A stretch of 64,000 nt of DNA, taken from Plazaster borealis. Its lineage: Eukaryota > Echinodermata > Asteroidea > Forcipulatida > Labidiasteridae. The stretch lies in NCBI GenBank assembly GCA_021014325.1, contig CM037473.1:6265501-6329500 (forward strand), in the 5' to 3' direction. Below the pieces are notes generated by a model. That model had not been told where the DNA came from, searched no databases, and saw only the letters and a list, made by a program, of their open reading frames with translations. Both the position numbers and the translations under genes were made by a program. Every line of letters starts with the position of its first letter. The stretch's first letter is position 1. This document shows positions 11,056 to 22,344 of the stretch, piece after piece.

Positions 11056-11279
11056 TCAAGGGGAAGTTTTTCCCATCATGACAGTCTTTATACCATGTAA
11101 TAATTATGTGAAAATCTGTGTGAACATTGATATTTTCAATATTAAATGCCTTGCACATCCTGTAATTACAGTTCAAATTGATGTAACCGAGGAAGGGTAA
11201 AGCATAGTCTGACACTTGTTTGGTAATACGACAATTATTAGTCAATGTTGATACTGCTCAAAGGGGACACGACGACTGC

Positions 11280-11430
11280 AGCCGATTTCACGAAACGCTA
11301 GGATTAATCCTATCTCGAGTTAGGACGAGTATTAACTCGTCCTAACTTACATGTTACAGTGCAAGGCTGGGACTCGTCCTAAGCCCTAAGATTAATCCTA
11401 AGTTAGGAAGAGTTTGATGAAATCGACGGC
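11280..11430. mobile_element. Foldback MITE family D, copy 1
   Basis: Palindromic element of about 150 bp. It starts GCCGATTTCACGAAACGC and ends ATGAAATCGACGGC, with AGGATTAATCCTA and GTTAGGACGAG motifs in opposite orientations inside. Same family as 18303-18440 and 30342-30502. Confidence 0.8.
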
Positions 11431-11595
11431 AGGTCAGTCTAATGTATAATCTGGAAAACAAATGTCATAAAATCATCTAAAATATGATGTGCAAATTATT
11501 CAAGGTTCCAAGGCTTCAAGGTTTATTTTATTTTCACAGTGTCAAATCTTATAGCAGGTAATAATATATATTAACATGTTTCAATAATAATACAG

Positions 11596-11944
11596 TTAAA
11601 GGCCCTGTACACTATTGGTAAGATCGAAAAACACAAATGTTCACAGATTCACACACAACTTACACGATTTAAAGTAAGTAATGGTAGAAAGGGTTCCTTA
11701 AAATATTTCTGCCTAAAATGCTATCGTTTCTGAGAAATGAGTAAAACAATAGTTTTTATCACGCGTGATAATTTGAAAAAAACAGAAAACACATAAGGTC
11801 TCTTTTCACTATTTTCTCGTGACCTCGATGACCAATTGAGCTCAAACTTTCACAGGTTTGTTTGTTCGTGCATATTATGTTGAATCACACAAAATGTGGA
11901 CACTGATTTTGAGCTGTTACCAAAAGTGTACAATACCAGGTTAA
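11596..11944. mobile_element. MITE family B (TTAA-flanked), copy 1
   Basis: Starts TTAAAGGCCCTGTACACTAT and ends CAAAAGTGTACAATACCAGG before TTAA. The interior has the family B blocks GAAATGAGTAAAACAATAG, TTTTCACTATTTTCTCGTGAC and CTTTCACAGGTTTG. No coding capacity. Confidence 0.75.
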
Positions 11945-11989
11945 GCCAGGTTGATATAAATACACTTTGGGAAACTGCAGGGGAGCTCA

Positions 11990-12054
11990 CCAAGAAGCAA
12001 AGCTTATAAGCGTAAGCCCCAAACAGGTTCACGCTTATAAGCTTTGCTTCTTGG
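11990..12054. repeat. Perfect 24-bp inverted repeat (hairpin)
   Basis: CCAAGAAGCAAAGCTTATAA with four more bases (11990-12013) is exactly complementary to 12031-12054, with a 17-base loop. It directly follows MITE B copy 1. It is too long to be a chance palindrome and has no poly-T terminator context. Confidence 0.8.
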
Positions 12055-13179
12055 CGTCCAGCACTCTGTTATTGGTGTGGCAAATGAAATTAGTGTAAAA
12101 ATTAACCAACAAAATGTCCTATAAGCACTCTTTATTTATGGGGCCTTTTGGAAACCTCGGCTACAGCTCCGCCATTATGCTACGTCCTGTCTGAAGCCCC
12201 ATGCCAAAAGCACACAATTTCAACGCTGACGAAACCAAAGCCCTATCGTTTCGAAAAGGCCCAATGACGTTAGGAAAAGCTTGCCCGTACATCCAGTCAC
12301 TATATATATCCGTCGAAATCAACAGTTTATGTCTCCATACAATTTATATTAATGTTAATAAAGGGTTGACATGAGAACGGCCTCATTGTATTTTTCTATT
12401 TTTAGAAGCCACCTGAGAGTCAATAAATAAACCATTATGTGAATGAGCACAAAATGAATTGAAATTAATATTTTTAGCCGTATTGTGTATGAATGTATTA
12501 CAGGTTTCTGTTTATAAATTTCTCTGCAATATGCATCTATACAAAACAATCGATGTGTTTTCGCTTTCCGGAAAGGGGCTCATTTCGGGCTAGTCTATAA
12601 GAAACATTGTTCGCGCTGTTGTTTATAACTTATTGTTCACGTGTTTTCGTCAGTTTGGATGTGCTATACGATGACGTAGGCCTATTTGTTTCTATCCAAA
12701 CCAAAACTGAGATTATGGCTCGGTGCTTTGTTTCAGTTTTGAGACAGCGTTTATTTTTTACAAAGTAACAGCTATTTCTAGACCCATGTTGTCAAAAAAT
12801 ACCAAACGAGAATACGCATATCAGTCCAACAATTAATTTATAAATTTCTAGAGAGTGAGTTTCACTCGGTGAAAAATAGCGTTTGTTTGTTTGTTTGTTT
12901 GTTTGTTGGGGTGTTGGGGTGTTTGTTTGTTTGTTTTGAGAATATAAACTTGAGGAAAAGTGCACACCGGTGCGTCACAGACTTGTTCTGATTCCGAACC
13001 GTTTTTAGCTTGCCAAAAGCTATGTTCCGGTTGTTACTGCTTCCGTTCTGGGCATGAAAACCAAGAGGCGTTCCTTGTTGCCATTTTTTTTTGGGGGGGG
13101 GCACGCAGTGACACATGGTGTGCCAACTCATTTTTGTTATCTTTGTTTTATTTATTTCGTTTGATTTTGTTTTTAAATT
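12055..13179. other. Gene-free stretch with a GTTT microsatellite
   Basis: No gene recognised. (GTTT)n with an interior GGGGTGTTGGGGT runs about 12881-12935. 12140-12265 (CTCGGCTACAGCTCCGCC) loosely recalls family I. Confidence 0.5.
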
Positions 13180-13450
13180 CTACGGCAGGTAGGGCTATAG
13201 TTCCCAGATCCAAACGCTCTTTGGGTGACTGCAGTTTCCCCATGCTGGCCCTACTCTCTGGAACAGTCTTCCACTTGCCCTCCGTCAAGCCTCATCAGCT
13301 AGTTCTTTCAAACAATTACTCAAAACCTATTTGTTCACACTCTAAATCCAAATTACTGTATTTGTTTAGTTCTCTTCGGGGGGTTTTCAAATTGTTGAGC
13401 GCCTTGAGAGTCACTGCGTGACGGATTTCTGCGCTATTATAAGAAGCCAC

Positions 13451-13481
<31 letters not shown>

Positions 13482-13482
13482 G
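13180..13482 (+). pseudogene. LINE 3' end, frameshifted RT tail with SINE-shared 3' tail
   Basis: Conceptual translation gives VPRSKRSLGDCSF in one frame, then, after a one-base slip near 13225-13231, HAGPTLWNSLPLALRQ and FKQLLKTYLFTL. This is the C-terminal signature of CR1/L2-like non-LTR reverse transcriptase ORFs (GDRAF..APxLWNSLP..FK..LKTxLF). The non-coding end GCGCCTTGAGAGTCACTGCG, GTGACGGAT and GCGCTATTATAAGAAGCCAC runs into an (ATT)n tail at 13451-13482. The 5' side is truncated. It is a dead copy. Confidence 0.8.
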
Positions 13483-13661
13483 TGCTCTTTCCATATTCAT
13501 AATTATTTCCTGCTCACAATACAACGGAAATAATATAGGCTACTCCCTACGTAAAGTTGACTCCTCGCAGATAATCAACTGCTATCTTAAAACCATGCAG
13601 GGCGGCAGCCTAGCTGTAGCTGGCCCACGAAATCACTAAATAGTTAATAAATAATAATTTT

Positions 13662-13955
13662 TTAAAGGGTCTATATACGTTTGGTAATGACTCTGAAAAT
13701 TAATGGCAATAAAAACCTACTTGGTAAGAAGTACAGCAGCTTTGGATAGTATAAAGCATTTTGAGAAACTGTTAACTTCGAAGTACTGCGGTTATGGGGA
13801 AAAAAAATCACTTTTTATCCCAACAAATTTGAATCTGAGAAGTGTTGCTGCAGTAACGTTTCTCAGATTGTGTATTCCAATTGCAGATTATTCTTCGTGC
13901 TTTGACATAACCGCTTCGGCAATATCTCAAAAACGCTACCACCTTTTGAAATGAA
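13662..13955 (-). mobile_element. MITE family C, copy 1 (truncated)
   Basis: TTAAAGGGTCTATATACGTT at 13662 matches the reverse complement of the right end of the 17116-17558 copy. Internal blocks (TGCTGCAGTAACGTTTCTCAG, CGGCAATATCTCAAAAACGC) also match family C. Similarity ends near 13955 without the other terminus. Confidence 0.7.
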
Positions 13956-14757
13956 ATTAACATCAACTTAACTTCCAGATGTCCTTTGTCAAGTCTTCAT
14001 TTTTAAATTTCTTATAGGTTATTGATGTTTTTGTGAGATATTTGGATTTGCATTGACATTTTCAGTTCAACGCAAGACAAGGTCTTCGCAGTTTTTCTGA
14101 ATGTCAGGCACCGTAAAGGAAATGAAAATGTTAGGATATGTTAGTCAAGCGTGCCACAGGGTGTTTGTATTAAGCACATTAATTTGAAATAAGACACCCA
14201 GTACTGGTCTTTTGCAACAATTTCTACGGCCTGACTTTAAATTTCACGCACTATCTACAGACAACATTAGTTCCATATTACAGCCGCGTCTTGAGGAAGA
14301 AATCGGTGTTTGCGGAGTAGAGGGCCCGGTGCCACACCGCCTGCGGCCTGGCTCGTTTGTAATCAGTAGGCCTACGCGGTGGAGCTTTTTCTTCACTATG
14401 GCAGACGATTATTTACCGAACAAAAGTTGTCTTTAAAGGGTGTTCACAACATCGGTAAGATTGAAAATATTATTTCACTGGTTTGCACATAACGTATGGT
14501 ATTAAGATGGTCATGGTGGAAAACATCAATTGTAATAGTTTTGCTCGAAATGCAATACTTTTGTGTATATGAGTAAAAGGTGTTGTTCGCTTGCCCTAAA
14601 GATAGGTCTGATTTAAGCTATTTGTCTAGATTCGAAAAATTTATAAGCTTTCATTTAAGGTACCCGGTATTTCACGAAAATAAATCCTGCCAATGATACA
14701 CTAATAGTACAAATTAAAAACTTGACCCTGTTTTCGCCCCAGCTTTTCTCTCCGATT
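13956..14757. other. Gene-free stretch with a MITE B fragment
   Basis: 14434-14590 begins TTAAAGGGTGTTCACAACAT and keeps AAGATGGTCATGGTGGAAAA, matching the left third of family B. Nothing else is recognised. Confidence 0.5.
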
Positions 14758-15055
14758 TACGGAGCCCCTAGAGAGACATGTGATGAACAAATAATAACAT
14801 TGAACACTTAATTTCGTGCACTCGAAAGAAGTTATTTTGTGCGTTCGAAAACATTTCGTGCTCACGAAGTTATTTAGAGCGCACGAAATAACTTATTTCG
14901 AGCGCACGAAATGATTTCGTTAAGCCCGCGCACGAAATAACTTATTTCGAGTGCACAGCATGATTTCGAGCGCACAAAATGAAGAAGTTGTATTATCTCT
15001 GTGTTAATTATTGTTTTTGGTTTTTTTTCATTTAATGTGCATCTGGGGGCTCCGT
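14758..15055. mobile_element. MITE family G, copy 2 (internal GCGCACGAAAT palindromes)
   Basis: Ends TACGGAGCCCCTAGAGAGAC and GCATCTGGGGGCTCCGTA are inverted and match the copy at 5920-6295. The middle is an array of CGAAATAACTTATTTCG palindromes spaced by GAGCGCA. The array sequence differs from copy 1 (GCGCAC here, TTCCC there). Confidence 0.8.
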
Positions 15056-17115
15056 ACTTCTGTTTCGAGGCGAGAACCACTTATGAAAGGCCGTGAAAAG
15101 AAAAGAAAAGAAAAAACTTTCGAGAAAAATTCTGCTTGGGTCGAAACGTCAGGCCATTTTACTATTGCTTGCATTCATACCATCCTTTTGGTTGGTAAGC
15201 GGTTTGCAACAGCTAATTATATTTTCTCAAAATCATTCAACCTTACAATCTTAAAAGCCTACCATGAAACCAACCATTAACAAGGTAACTTAATAAACTA
15301 AAGTAACTGACTTGGTGAGTGAATGGCAAGTCTTGACGTGGAAATAATAATGTGTCTCCTCAAGGTCCGCGGTAAGACCTTCAGAATGACATTCAGTGAC
15401 ATTGTGTGAGACACAATAAGCCAATCGAAACCAATTCAAAATAAGACAAGTGTGCAGATCTGCAGCCATGTTCAAAGTGAAATTTTTGTCTTTTGCCATT
15501 TTAGTATCTCCTCTAGAGAGCGGGGATGAAGGAATACCAAAACTGACAGGCCTATTACTCATCAAAGAGACATTAAATAGTTTTTAAACCTGGTCAAAAG
15601 CTTCAGGGATGTGCTGTTGACATTGGATTCCATAGAACCCTTTTAAGCAGAAAATATTGCTTAATTGCATAGAGATAGACGTATTACAAGATCAAAAAAG
15701 AACTGAGAGGGGCCAGTTGCTCTGTGACTTGATGCGTCTTTTGACAGCGCGCTCTGCGTAGACTCTAACACAGAATGGATCAACCACAGGACTATAATTA
15801 AAATATCCAATATGTTTGGATATTTCAAAGTCACACTTCCAGGGGTTGCAATCGAGCAAGGCATTCTGGGAAAGAAAAACAAAATGGCGCTGCGAGATCG
15901 TTCACCACTGGGAACGAGGTTGACATGCGCTGTACTCTCCGGCGGAGAAGTAGCTGTCATGGCGGCGTCCGTGAGCAGAAGTACGAGCGGTGAACGCGTG
16001 GATCGTTTTAGAGAATTTTGTGAGAAGAGCAAGATTATCATTCACTAATCAAACAGTGGGACATATGCAGAAGGGTCGACAGAGGTTCAGAAGTGGTTCA
16101 TTCGTTGCCCATCCAAAGAGACCACGACTCTATACAGCGTGCTGAAATGCCCGTCTACGTCACCCGAAAAGCTGAGCACGCTGGATAGCTGAGACCGTGA
16201 CACCGGGTCTGTGCTGTACGGTGGTTTTATCTCTGAGCCCACCAACCACAGTTCTCCTATCAGAAGAACAAAATCAGAACAGAGCTGTCTGTACACTAAA
16301 ACCTCCGAATCCCCATAAAGAGATCAGCATATCCAACAAAGTCTCTTGGCAAGGCTTCAAAGCAGCCTAAGGAAGAGACCAATCACTCCTCGGAAGTGAA
16401 GTTAACAACGAGAAGATCCACGAAGCGAAAAGTATAGTTCCAGCCGATTTCCTACACCTCCCCATTAGTAAGCAGGACAGTTATTTTAAGGCCTCCCGAA
16501 TTCCGAATGATTTACTCCGCGGGAGTAGAATAAATATAGCAAAACAAGTTCTCAAGAACAATCTACACAGCAAAGTAGATAATATACATAAACTGAATAC
16601 CGTTAACTTTACATTGATACACACAACATACAACATACAACATTATGCAATGCCTCAAAAGCCATGTATATACAAAACTAACTGTGTCACACCTTGCTGA
16701 AAATAAACAGCCAGGGAGAAAACTGACGGGGTGTGTGAGGGGCATGTAGATGATTAGGCAGGTAATTGAAGAACACCTTGAGAGGTCACTCATCGATTCT
16801 AGATTTATAAGGGTATACCGATTACGGGAATGTTACACCATGGAGGAAGGCAACACCCTGACAAGTCAAAAGGAATTCGATGTGGTGTTGGTCGTTTTTT
16901 CTGAAACCCGTGGTTCGTGTGAGGAGATGGGTTGGGTTCCACACGCTGCACACCTGCAGTCAGTTGGTAACTTGGTTTACCGGATACTCTTCTTATGGAC
17001 AAACTGTGACTGGATGGATACTCTGGGTTCAAATATTCATCTTGTCAGTATTACCATAGTGATTTGTAGTGTGGCATCCCACTTTACCTATATAGCAGTT
17101 AATATTGATTCGTAC
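15056..17115. other. Gene-free stretch with one uncertain GC-richer open frame
   Basis: 15812-16048 is a 78-codon frame with internal ATGGCGCTG (15884) and ATGGCGGCG (15959) starts in good context, richer in GC than its surroundings. The last 29 residues (MAASVSRSTSGERVDRFREF and on) match nothing I recognise. It could be an isolated first exon, a retrocopy fragment or chance. The rest holds nothing I recognise. Confidence 0.4.
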
Positions 17116-17558
17116 TTAAAGGGATTGTATACGATTGGTATTGGAACCCACCGTTTGTTTCAATCCTACATAGTTGTAGATAATACCATAAAACTAACGT
17201 GTGAAAATTTCATTTCAAAAATTGGTAGCGTTTTTGAGATATTGCCGCAATATCTGGAGCGGTTATGTGCACGCAGGAAGAACAATCTGCAATTGGACTA
17301 CAAAATCTGAGGAACGTTACTGTCTTATTGAAAATTGTTGCAATTCAGCATGTGGCTGCTTATAACAAGTTTGTCAATAAACCATGCTATATATTCTCAG
17401 ATTCGATTTTGGGGGATAAAATGTGATATCTTTGTCCATAACTGCAGTACTTCTTAGTGAAAAGTATTTCAAAATGCATTATACTATCCAAAGCTGCTGC
17501 AGGTACTTTTTTCCCCATTAATTTTCAGAGTCAATACCAAACGTATACAGACCCTTAA
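17116..17558. mobile_element. MITE family C, copy 2
   Basis: Flanked by TTAA. Left end TTAAAGGGATTGTATACGAT, right end CCAAACGTATACAGACCCTTAA, roughly inverted. Interior has CGCAATATCTGGAGCGGTTATG and CTGCAGTACTTCTTAGTG. The start of a 186-codon open frame (16750-17310) runs into it and is not a gene. Confidence 0.8.
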
Positions 17559-17609
17559 AGAGCAATCTAGGCTATGATAGCTTTTTGAAATCGAGCCCTT
17601 GGCTGGATC

Positions 17610-17965
17610 GTAGGGATTGTATACGTTTGGTAATTGGAACCCACTGTTTGTTTCAATCCTATAGTTGAAGATATATACCATTAAACTAACCTGGGCAATT
17701 TAATTTCAAAATGTGGTAGCGTGTTTGCCATAAATCAGAGCACAACCAACAGACTGAAATCTAAACCGAGAGTTTGACGTTGGATACTTATTAGTCAACA
17801 CAGTCAAAAGTGTATACACAGAAATGAAAGATTCGGTTCTTGTCTTTCGAATCCCAGTAAACCGGGTCAAACAATCATTGATAAAGGGATTGTATACGTT
17901 TGGTAATTGGAACCCACCGTTTGTTTCAATCATAGTTGTAGATAATACCATAAGACTAACCTGTG
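17610..17965. repeat. Two left-end fragments of MITE family C
   Basis: AGGGATTGTATACGTTTGGT occurs at about 17612 and again at about 17886, each followed by ATTGGAACCCAC and an ATACCAT..AAACTAACC block. Only about 100 bp of each copy remains. Confidence 0.75.
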
Positions 17966-18302
17966 CAATAAATTGTTAAGCTTTATTGTCTGTTTAAAGC
18001 CGCGCTATAAAATTGGGCCCTGGTTATAAAGTGTACATCAACCTCCAGAGAAAATATAAGTCGGAAAAGACGCATCAGCTTTCTTGGATAAGCCGGTTTT
18101 CAACACATTTACACATTTTCTATCATTAATAATGCGAGACATGTATATAGCGCATAAGGCAGGAGCCTCTACGCAACACAAAACATAAACAAATTAAATG
18201 AAACATACCGTAAAACAAGCATAGACCCAACTGAGTCTGATAGCAACCTCGATTACCATTCTCCCGCAAATAATTCATATGAATTAGAAAACACTTAAGG
18301 AT

Positions 18303-18440
18303 GGGTCGATTTCACAAAAGTCTTCCTAACTTAGGACTAGCCCTAGGCAATGCTAAGAGATAGGACTAGTATTAAGTTAAGACCAGTTACTGGTCCTAAC
18401 TTCAGATAAGACTAGTCGTATCTCTTTGTGAAATCGACCC
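18303..18440. mobile_element. Foldback MITE family D, copy 2
   Basis: Starts GGGTCGATTTCACAAAAGTC and ends CTTTGTGAAATCGACCC. Interior has CTTAGGACTAGCCCTAGGCA and, in the opposite sense, GGTCCTAACTT. No coding capacity. Confidence 0.85.
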
Positions 18441-18843
18441 CTGATTGCTTTACTATGACAATCCAACAACGGATAAACGCCCTGTCACTCCTATCCACAA
18501 ACATACCCACGGCTGTGTCTTTCCTTCCCATACCTCTATTGCAACCTCACATCTTCCTAAGATGTTTAAAGAGATTTACCACATTCCCTGAATCAACCCA
18601 CATGCAACTGATAGCGAAGCGAACATGACTTCCGAAAGCAAGCTATAGCTACTCAAATCTCGAAACCCCCGTTCATTACCGACCCACATGGTCAAAAAAA
18701 GGTCATATTTCGGTTGTTCTATTTCCCCACCACTTCCCCGTTAAATTAACACAAGTGGAAATAGGCCAGCACAGTTACCGCACTTGAATCTGTATTATCA
18801 CAAATACAGTTTTCATTTTCACGAAAAGTCAACAGATACAGCG
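18441..18843. other. Gene-free stretch; nothing recognised
   Basis: No gene or repeat identified. AT-rich with short incidental frames. Confidence 0.4.
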
Positions 18844-19480
18844 TCACTGGATGGGATAGCACCAACATTTATTATCCGTTACAATACAAATTAAAACAAA
18901 GGACTCTCTTACAGGGTGTGCCCTTAACTTTTTTAGTGACTGGCCAGCAGGACCAGTTAGCTTGTCATTTAAAAGTCCCTTGAAAATCTGAAGAGAGTCA
19001 GCTTGGCGAATATGAAGAGGTAAGTCGTTCCATATTGAAGGTGCACTAAAGTAGAAGGCTCTTTGACCATAGAATTTAGTGGGAAAAGTAGTCTGGACCA
19101 GTAGAGTGGGGATTGGCAAGCAGAACGAAGATGACGCACATGAATATATTTATGGAGAATTTCAGATATATCTCGAGATAGGCCACGAAGAGCTTTGAAA
19201 GTGAGGAGATTTAACTTATATGCGATACGCACTTTGATTTGGAGCCAGTGGAGTTCTTGTAAGATAGGTGTTATAATATGTTGAGAATGAGGTGTGAGTG
19301 AGACGAGGCGAGCAGCGTCGTTTTGAACTCGTTGAATTTTAGAAAGTTCTCTATCTGAAAGTCCAGTTAGAAGAGAATTGCATGAGTCTAGTCTAGAAGT
19401 GACAAAGGCATTTACAAGTAGAAGAGTGGAATCATCATTGACCAGTTGTTTACCAGTAACCACATTTGTAAACTTACTAT
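18844..19480 (-). pseudogene. CR1-like LINE reverse transcriptase fragment, frameshifted
   Basis: Minus-strand translation shows VNAFVTSRLDSCNSLLTGL, KIQRVQNDAARLV, LHWLQIKVRIAYKLNLLTFK, then in another frame FYGQRAFYFSAPSIWNDLP and SLQIFKGLLNDKL. These are the terminal conserved blocks of CR1/jockey-type reverse transcriptases. A frameshift lies near 19080-19120. It is 5' truncated and non-functional, ending in an AT-rich 3' tail near 18850. Confidence 0.85.
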
Positions 19481-19675
19481 AGCAGAAAAACATAGGATAA
19501 GCACATTTAATTTGTATTTTCAAAAAGCACGTGTGCGGGTTCACAATGGATTTAATTTGCATTGTTGCGTCACTTTATCTGCTTACAAGAACTGCCGGCA
19601 AGCTAGCGTGCCCTTTTGCTTTTACGTACGGTTAGCAGTGGTTATTAGAGTGTGCCGAGGGTCGCTCCGTAAGCA

Positions 19676-20067
19676 TTAAAGGGACACGTTGCCTTGGATC
19701 GGGCGAGTTGGTCTATAAAAAGCATTTGCAACCGTTTGTTATAATATAAAATGCATATGGTTAGAAAGATGTTTTAAAAGTATAATACAATGATTCACAC
19801 AAATGTCTCGAAATTGCGTGGTTTTCCTTTTACATCGTGAACAAACACGGTCGGCCATTTTGTGGAGTCAAATTTTTGACTCCACAAAATGGCCGACCGT
19901 GTTAGTTCGCAAAGTAAAAGGAAAACCACGCAATTTCGAGGCATATTTGTCTGGATCATTGTATTCTACTTTTATAACGTCTTTCTAACCATATGCATTT
20001 TATAACAAACGGTTACAATGCTTTTTATAGACCAACTCGCCCGATCCAAGGCAACGTGTCCCTTTAA
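19676..20067. mobile_element. Long foldback MITE (about 190-bp arms)
   Basis: Starts TTAAAGGGACACGTTGCCTT and ends AAGGCAACGTGTCCCTTTAA. The two halves are near-complete inverted copies meeting at AAAATTTTTGACTCC near 19873. The arms differ only by scattered substitutions and short indels. TTAA lies at both ends. A transcript across it would form a hairpin of nearly 190 bp. Half of the same element sits at 44672-44868. Confidence 0.92.
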
Positions 20068-20838
20068 GAAGCCCATATGGGAGTTGCCTTGAGCTAGTTT
20101 TTCTTTGTTGATTCTTTTTCATACTAGAGTTTATTAATTGGACTTGGCTTTGACAACGACTAAGGTCATCTCAGAGTTAATTTAATTAATAGGATGGGAG
20201 CATTTACAACATCTATCTATAATAACATTCTCTTATTTACATGCAATTCAATTTATGAGTTTAATTACTAAAAAATGAAGGGAAAAAAAAACGAGTACAA
20301 GAAATCCTGAGACTGGACAACAACGTGACTCTGCAAGGGAAATGTATTGCGTATTCCCCAACCTTCAATATAATGTTATACCAATTGACAATTTTCTCCG
20401 ATGGGCTTTGCCCCTTTGTCTGTTTATAAGGCAATCCCAAAATGAATCAATTTCTGTTGAAGCGTGCTTCTGTCTCCTTCCATTCAGCCGCAGATCACCA
20501 GGGATCTCTTCGTATTTAGAGAGATTAAACAGACCGTATTAACTAGCCGTTTATAAGACGCCAACCAAGAGGCAATTCCAAGACGAAGAAGTGCCTCTCA
20601 AAGCCAGCCCAACAGGGAATTGTTTCACATGCGATTTCGTTTTGTGTATTTATAAAAACAAAATAAAACGTCTCGAACCGCGATTAGAAATAATGTCTTG
20701 GTCAACATCACCGTGTATTCAGCCGTAAAATATAGGCTAGATGTCAGCGATAAAGCTGAGTTTGAAATTCTTCTGCGGCCGCAATCATAAAAATGTCCTC
20801 AAAAGTTTATCTGTCTTGGGGGAAAAACAACCCCCAAT
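20068..20838. other. Gene-free stretch; nothing recognised
   Basis: No gene or known repeat found. Confidence 0.4.
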
Positions 20839-21170
20839 TAATACATTGAATAAATAAATAAATAAATAATTTAAACATATAAACACATAAATACATAAAT
20901 ACATAAAAGCATAAATACATAAATACATAAATACAAATAATAATAATAATAAATAAATACGAAATTACAAAATAAGAAAATACAAAAAAACAAAAACCGA
21001 ATAAAAACAATAAAATGAATAAAATAAATAGGCCTACGATACAAAGAGAAAGAAGTTTAAAAACAATAATACAAATAATAATAATAAAATAAATAAATAA
21101 ATAAATAGAAAAAAAAAAGATTTTGAAAATAAAGTAAGATAAATAAATAAATAAAAATGAAGAAGAAAGA
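20839..21170. repeat. AT-rich simple repeat (AAAT/ATAC-type)
   Basis: AATAAATAAATAAATAA runs with ACATAAATACATAAATAC stretches and AAT triplets. The 127-residue hydrophobic frame on the minus strand is a product of this low-complexity DNA. Confidence 0.9.
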
Positions 21171-21380
21171 AAGAAAACACGGGTTGACACACTTCTAAAT
21201 GAATTTGTGTTTTATTATTATACAAAGATAATTTACAATATTTACATTAATATATACAGCATTTTTTTTCTTCGAACTCAACATAAAACTTTAAGAACAG
21301 AACTCTAAACCCATGGGATTGTAGGTATTTTTTTATATGGTGATTTCTGGCTACTTGGAAAGATGGACATCTATTCGTCA

Positions 21381-21695
21381 GGCAGATAGAGGAAACATTT
21401 GGGGGGAATTGTGCCTTTAATGATACAAGCATGAAACTTGACAAACAGTCACAATCTCGTGGGGGAATATTTGGCTAAAGGGCCATCGCAAATTTGAATT
21501 AAAACAAAAATATAGGTAGAATAACAATCGATTTTCAAACTTTTCAAAATGGCTGCCATTGCTTGTTATACTACCTATATTTTTTCCAAAGGACAATTCT
21601 ACGATGGCCCTTTTTAGTCAAATATCTTTCTCAAAAAATATTCTGACTATGTGATGTTTGTATCATCAATGCACAATCCCATCTCCTACCTGCCC
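21381..21695. mobile_element. Foldback MITE family F, copy 1
   Basis: GGCAGATAGAGGAAAC and GGAATTGTGCCTTTAATGAT at the left pair with ATCAATGCACAATCCC and CTACCTGCC at the right. AAAGGGCCATCGCAAATTTG pairs with AATTCTACGATGGCCC. Arms are about 130 bp with some divergence. Same family as 25941-26232. Confidence 0.82.
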
Positions 21696-22344
21696 GTACT
21701 ACATGCAAGTTCCATTGAAAAGGAACTCACCTTTATTAAGAAAACAGCTTCTAATATAGATACATATCTCGTAAGTTTGTGTACACTTTACGATGCTAAA
21801 TTAAAACTCGTTGGTTACACCTTTCAGATAACTTCACATACTCTTAAATGTCATGCATAGACTCGTTTCCAAAGCTTTTATGCTGCATTAGGTTTATTCA
21901 TGAATGTTACATTCTCAACGTTTAAAACATACTATCGCAATCAGAAAGTCGAGGCAGTTAACGCTCCATCGAGCTGATCAAGATGAGTTTAGCCACTTCA
22001 ACTCAGATAAGAGACACGCTCTTCCTCTTTCTTACAACTTCCAGGAGTGGAACGATGGTTATCATTTAAATGTTACGGAGCACACCTGTTTCTTGTGAAG
22101 TGCTGATGGTTAGGAAACGGTCTAGAGAAGCCATTATACGATGGAAACACTTTCGCACCATTGGGGAATTATACAGACACTCACTTAGGAAATTGTGGCT
22201 CAAGAAACTGAGAACTGAGAACACTTTGACAAAAGACGGTTACGTTGAAAGATAGGTAAACCCAATCTATTTAAATCAATGCGTACAACCTGTGAAAATT
22301 CAACACTTGTCTCCATATTATGCATCGCTGTTTCAAACTCAACA
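21696..22344. other. Gene-free stretch; nothing recognised
   Basis: Short frames only. The basic 61-residue frame at 22070-22255 matches nothing I know. Confidence 0.4.

Noticed and set aside
12960..13421. 153-residue plus-strand frame as a gene
   Set aside because: The recognisable part is a frameshifted LINE end; the frame crosses the slip into nonsense.
16750..17310. 186-codon open frame on the plus strand
   Set aside because: Its second half is the left part of MITE family C and the first half has no family resemblance or splice context.
20807..21190. 127-residue very hydrophobic minus-strand frame that looks like membrane helices
   Set aside because: It is the translation of AAAT/ATAC low-complexity DNA.
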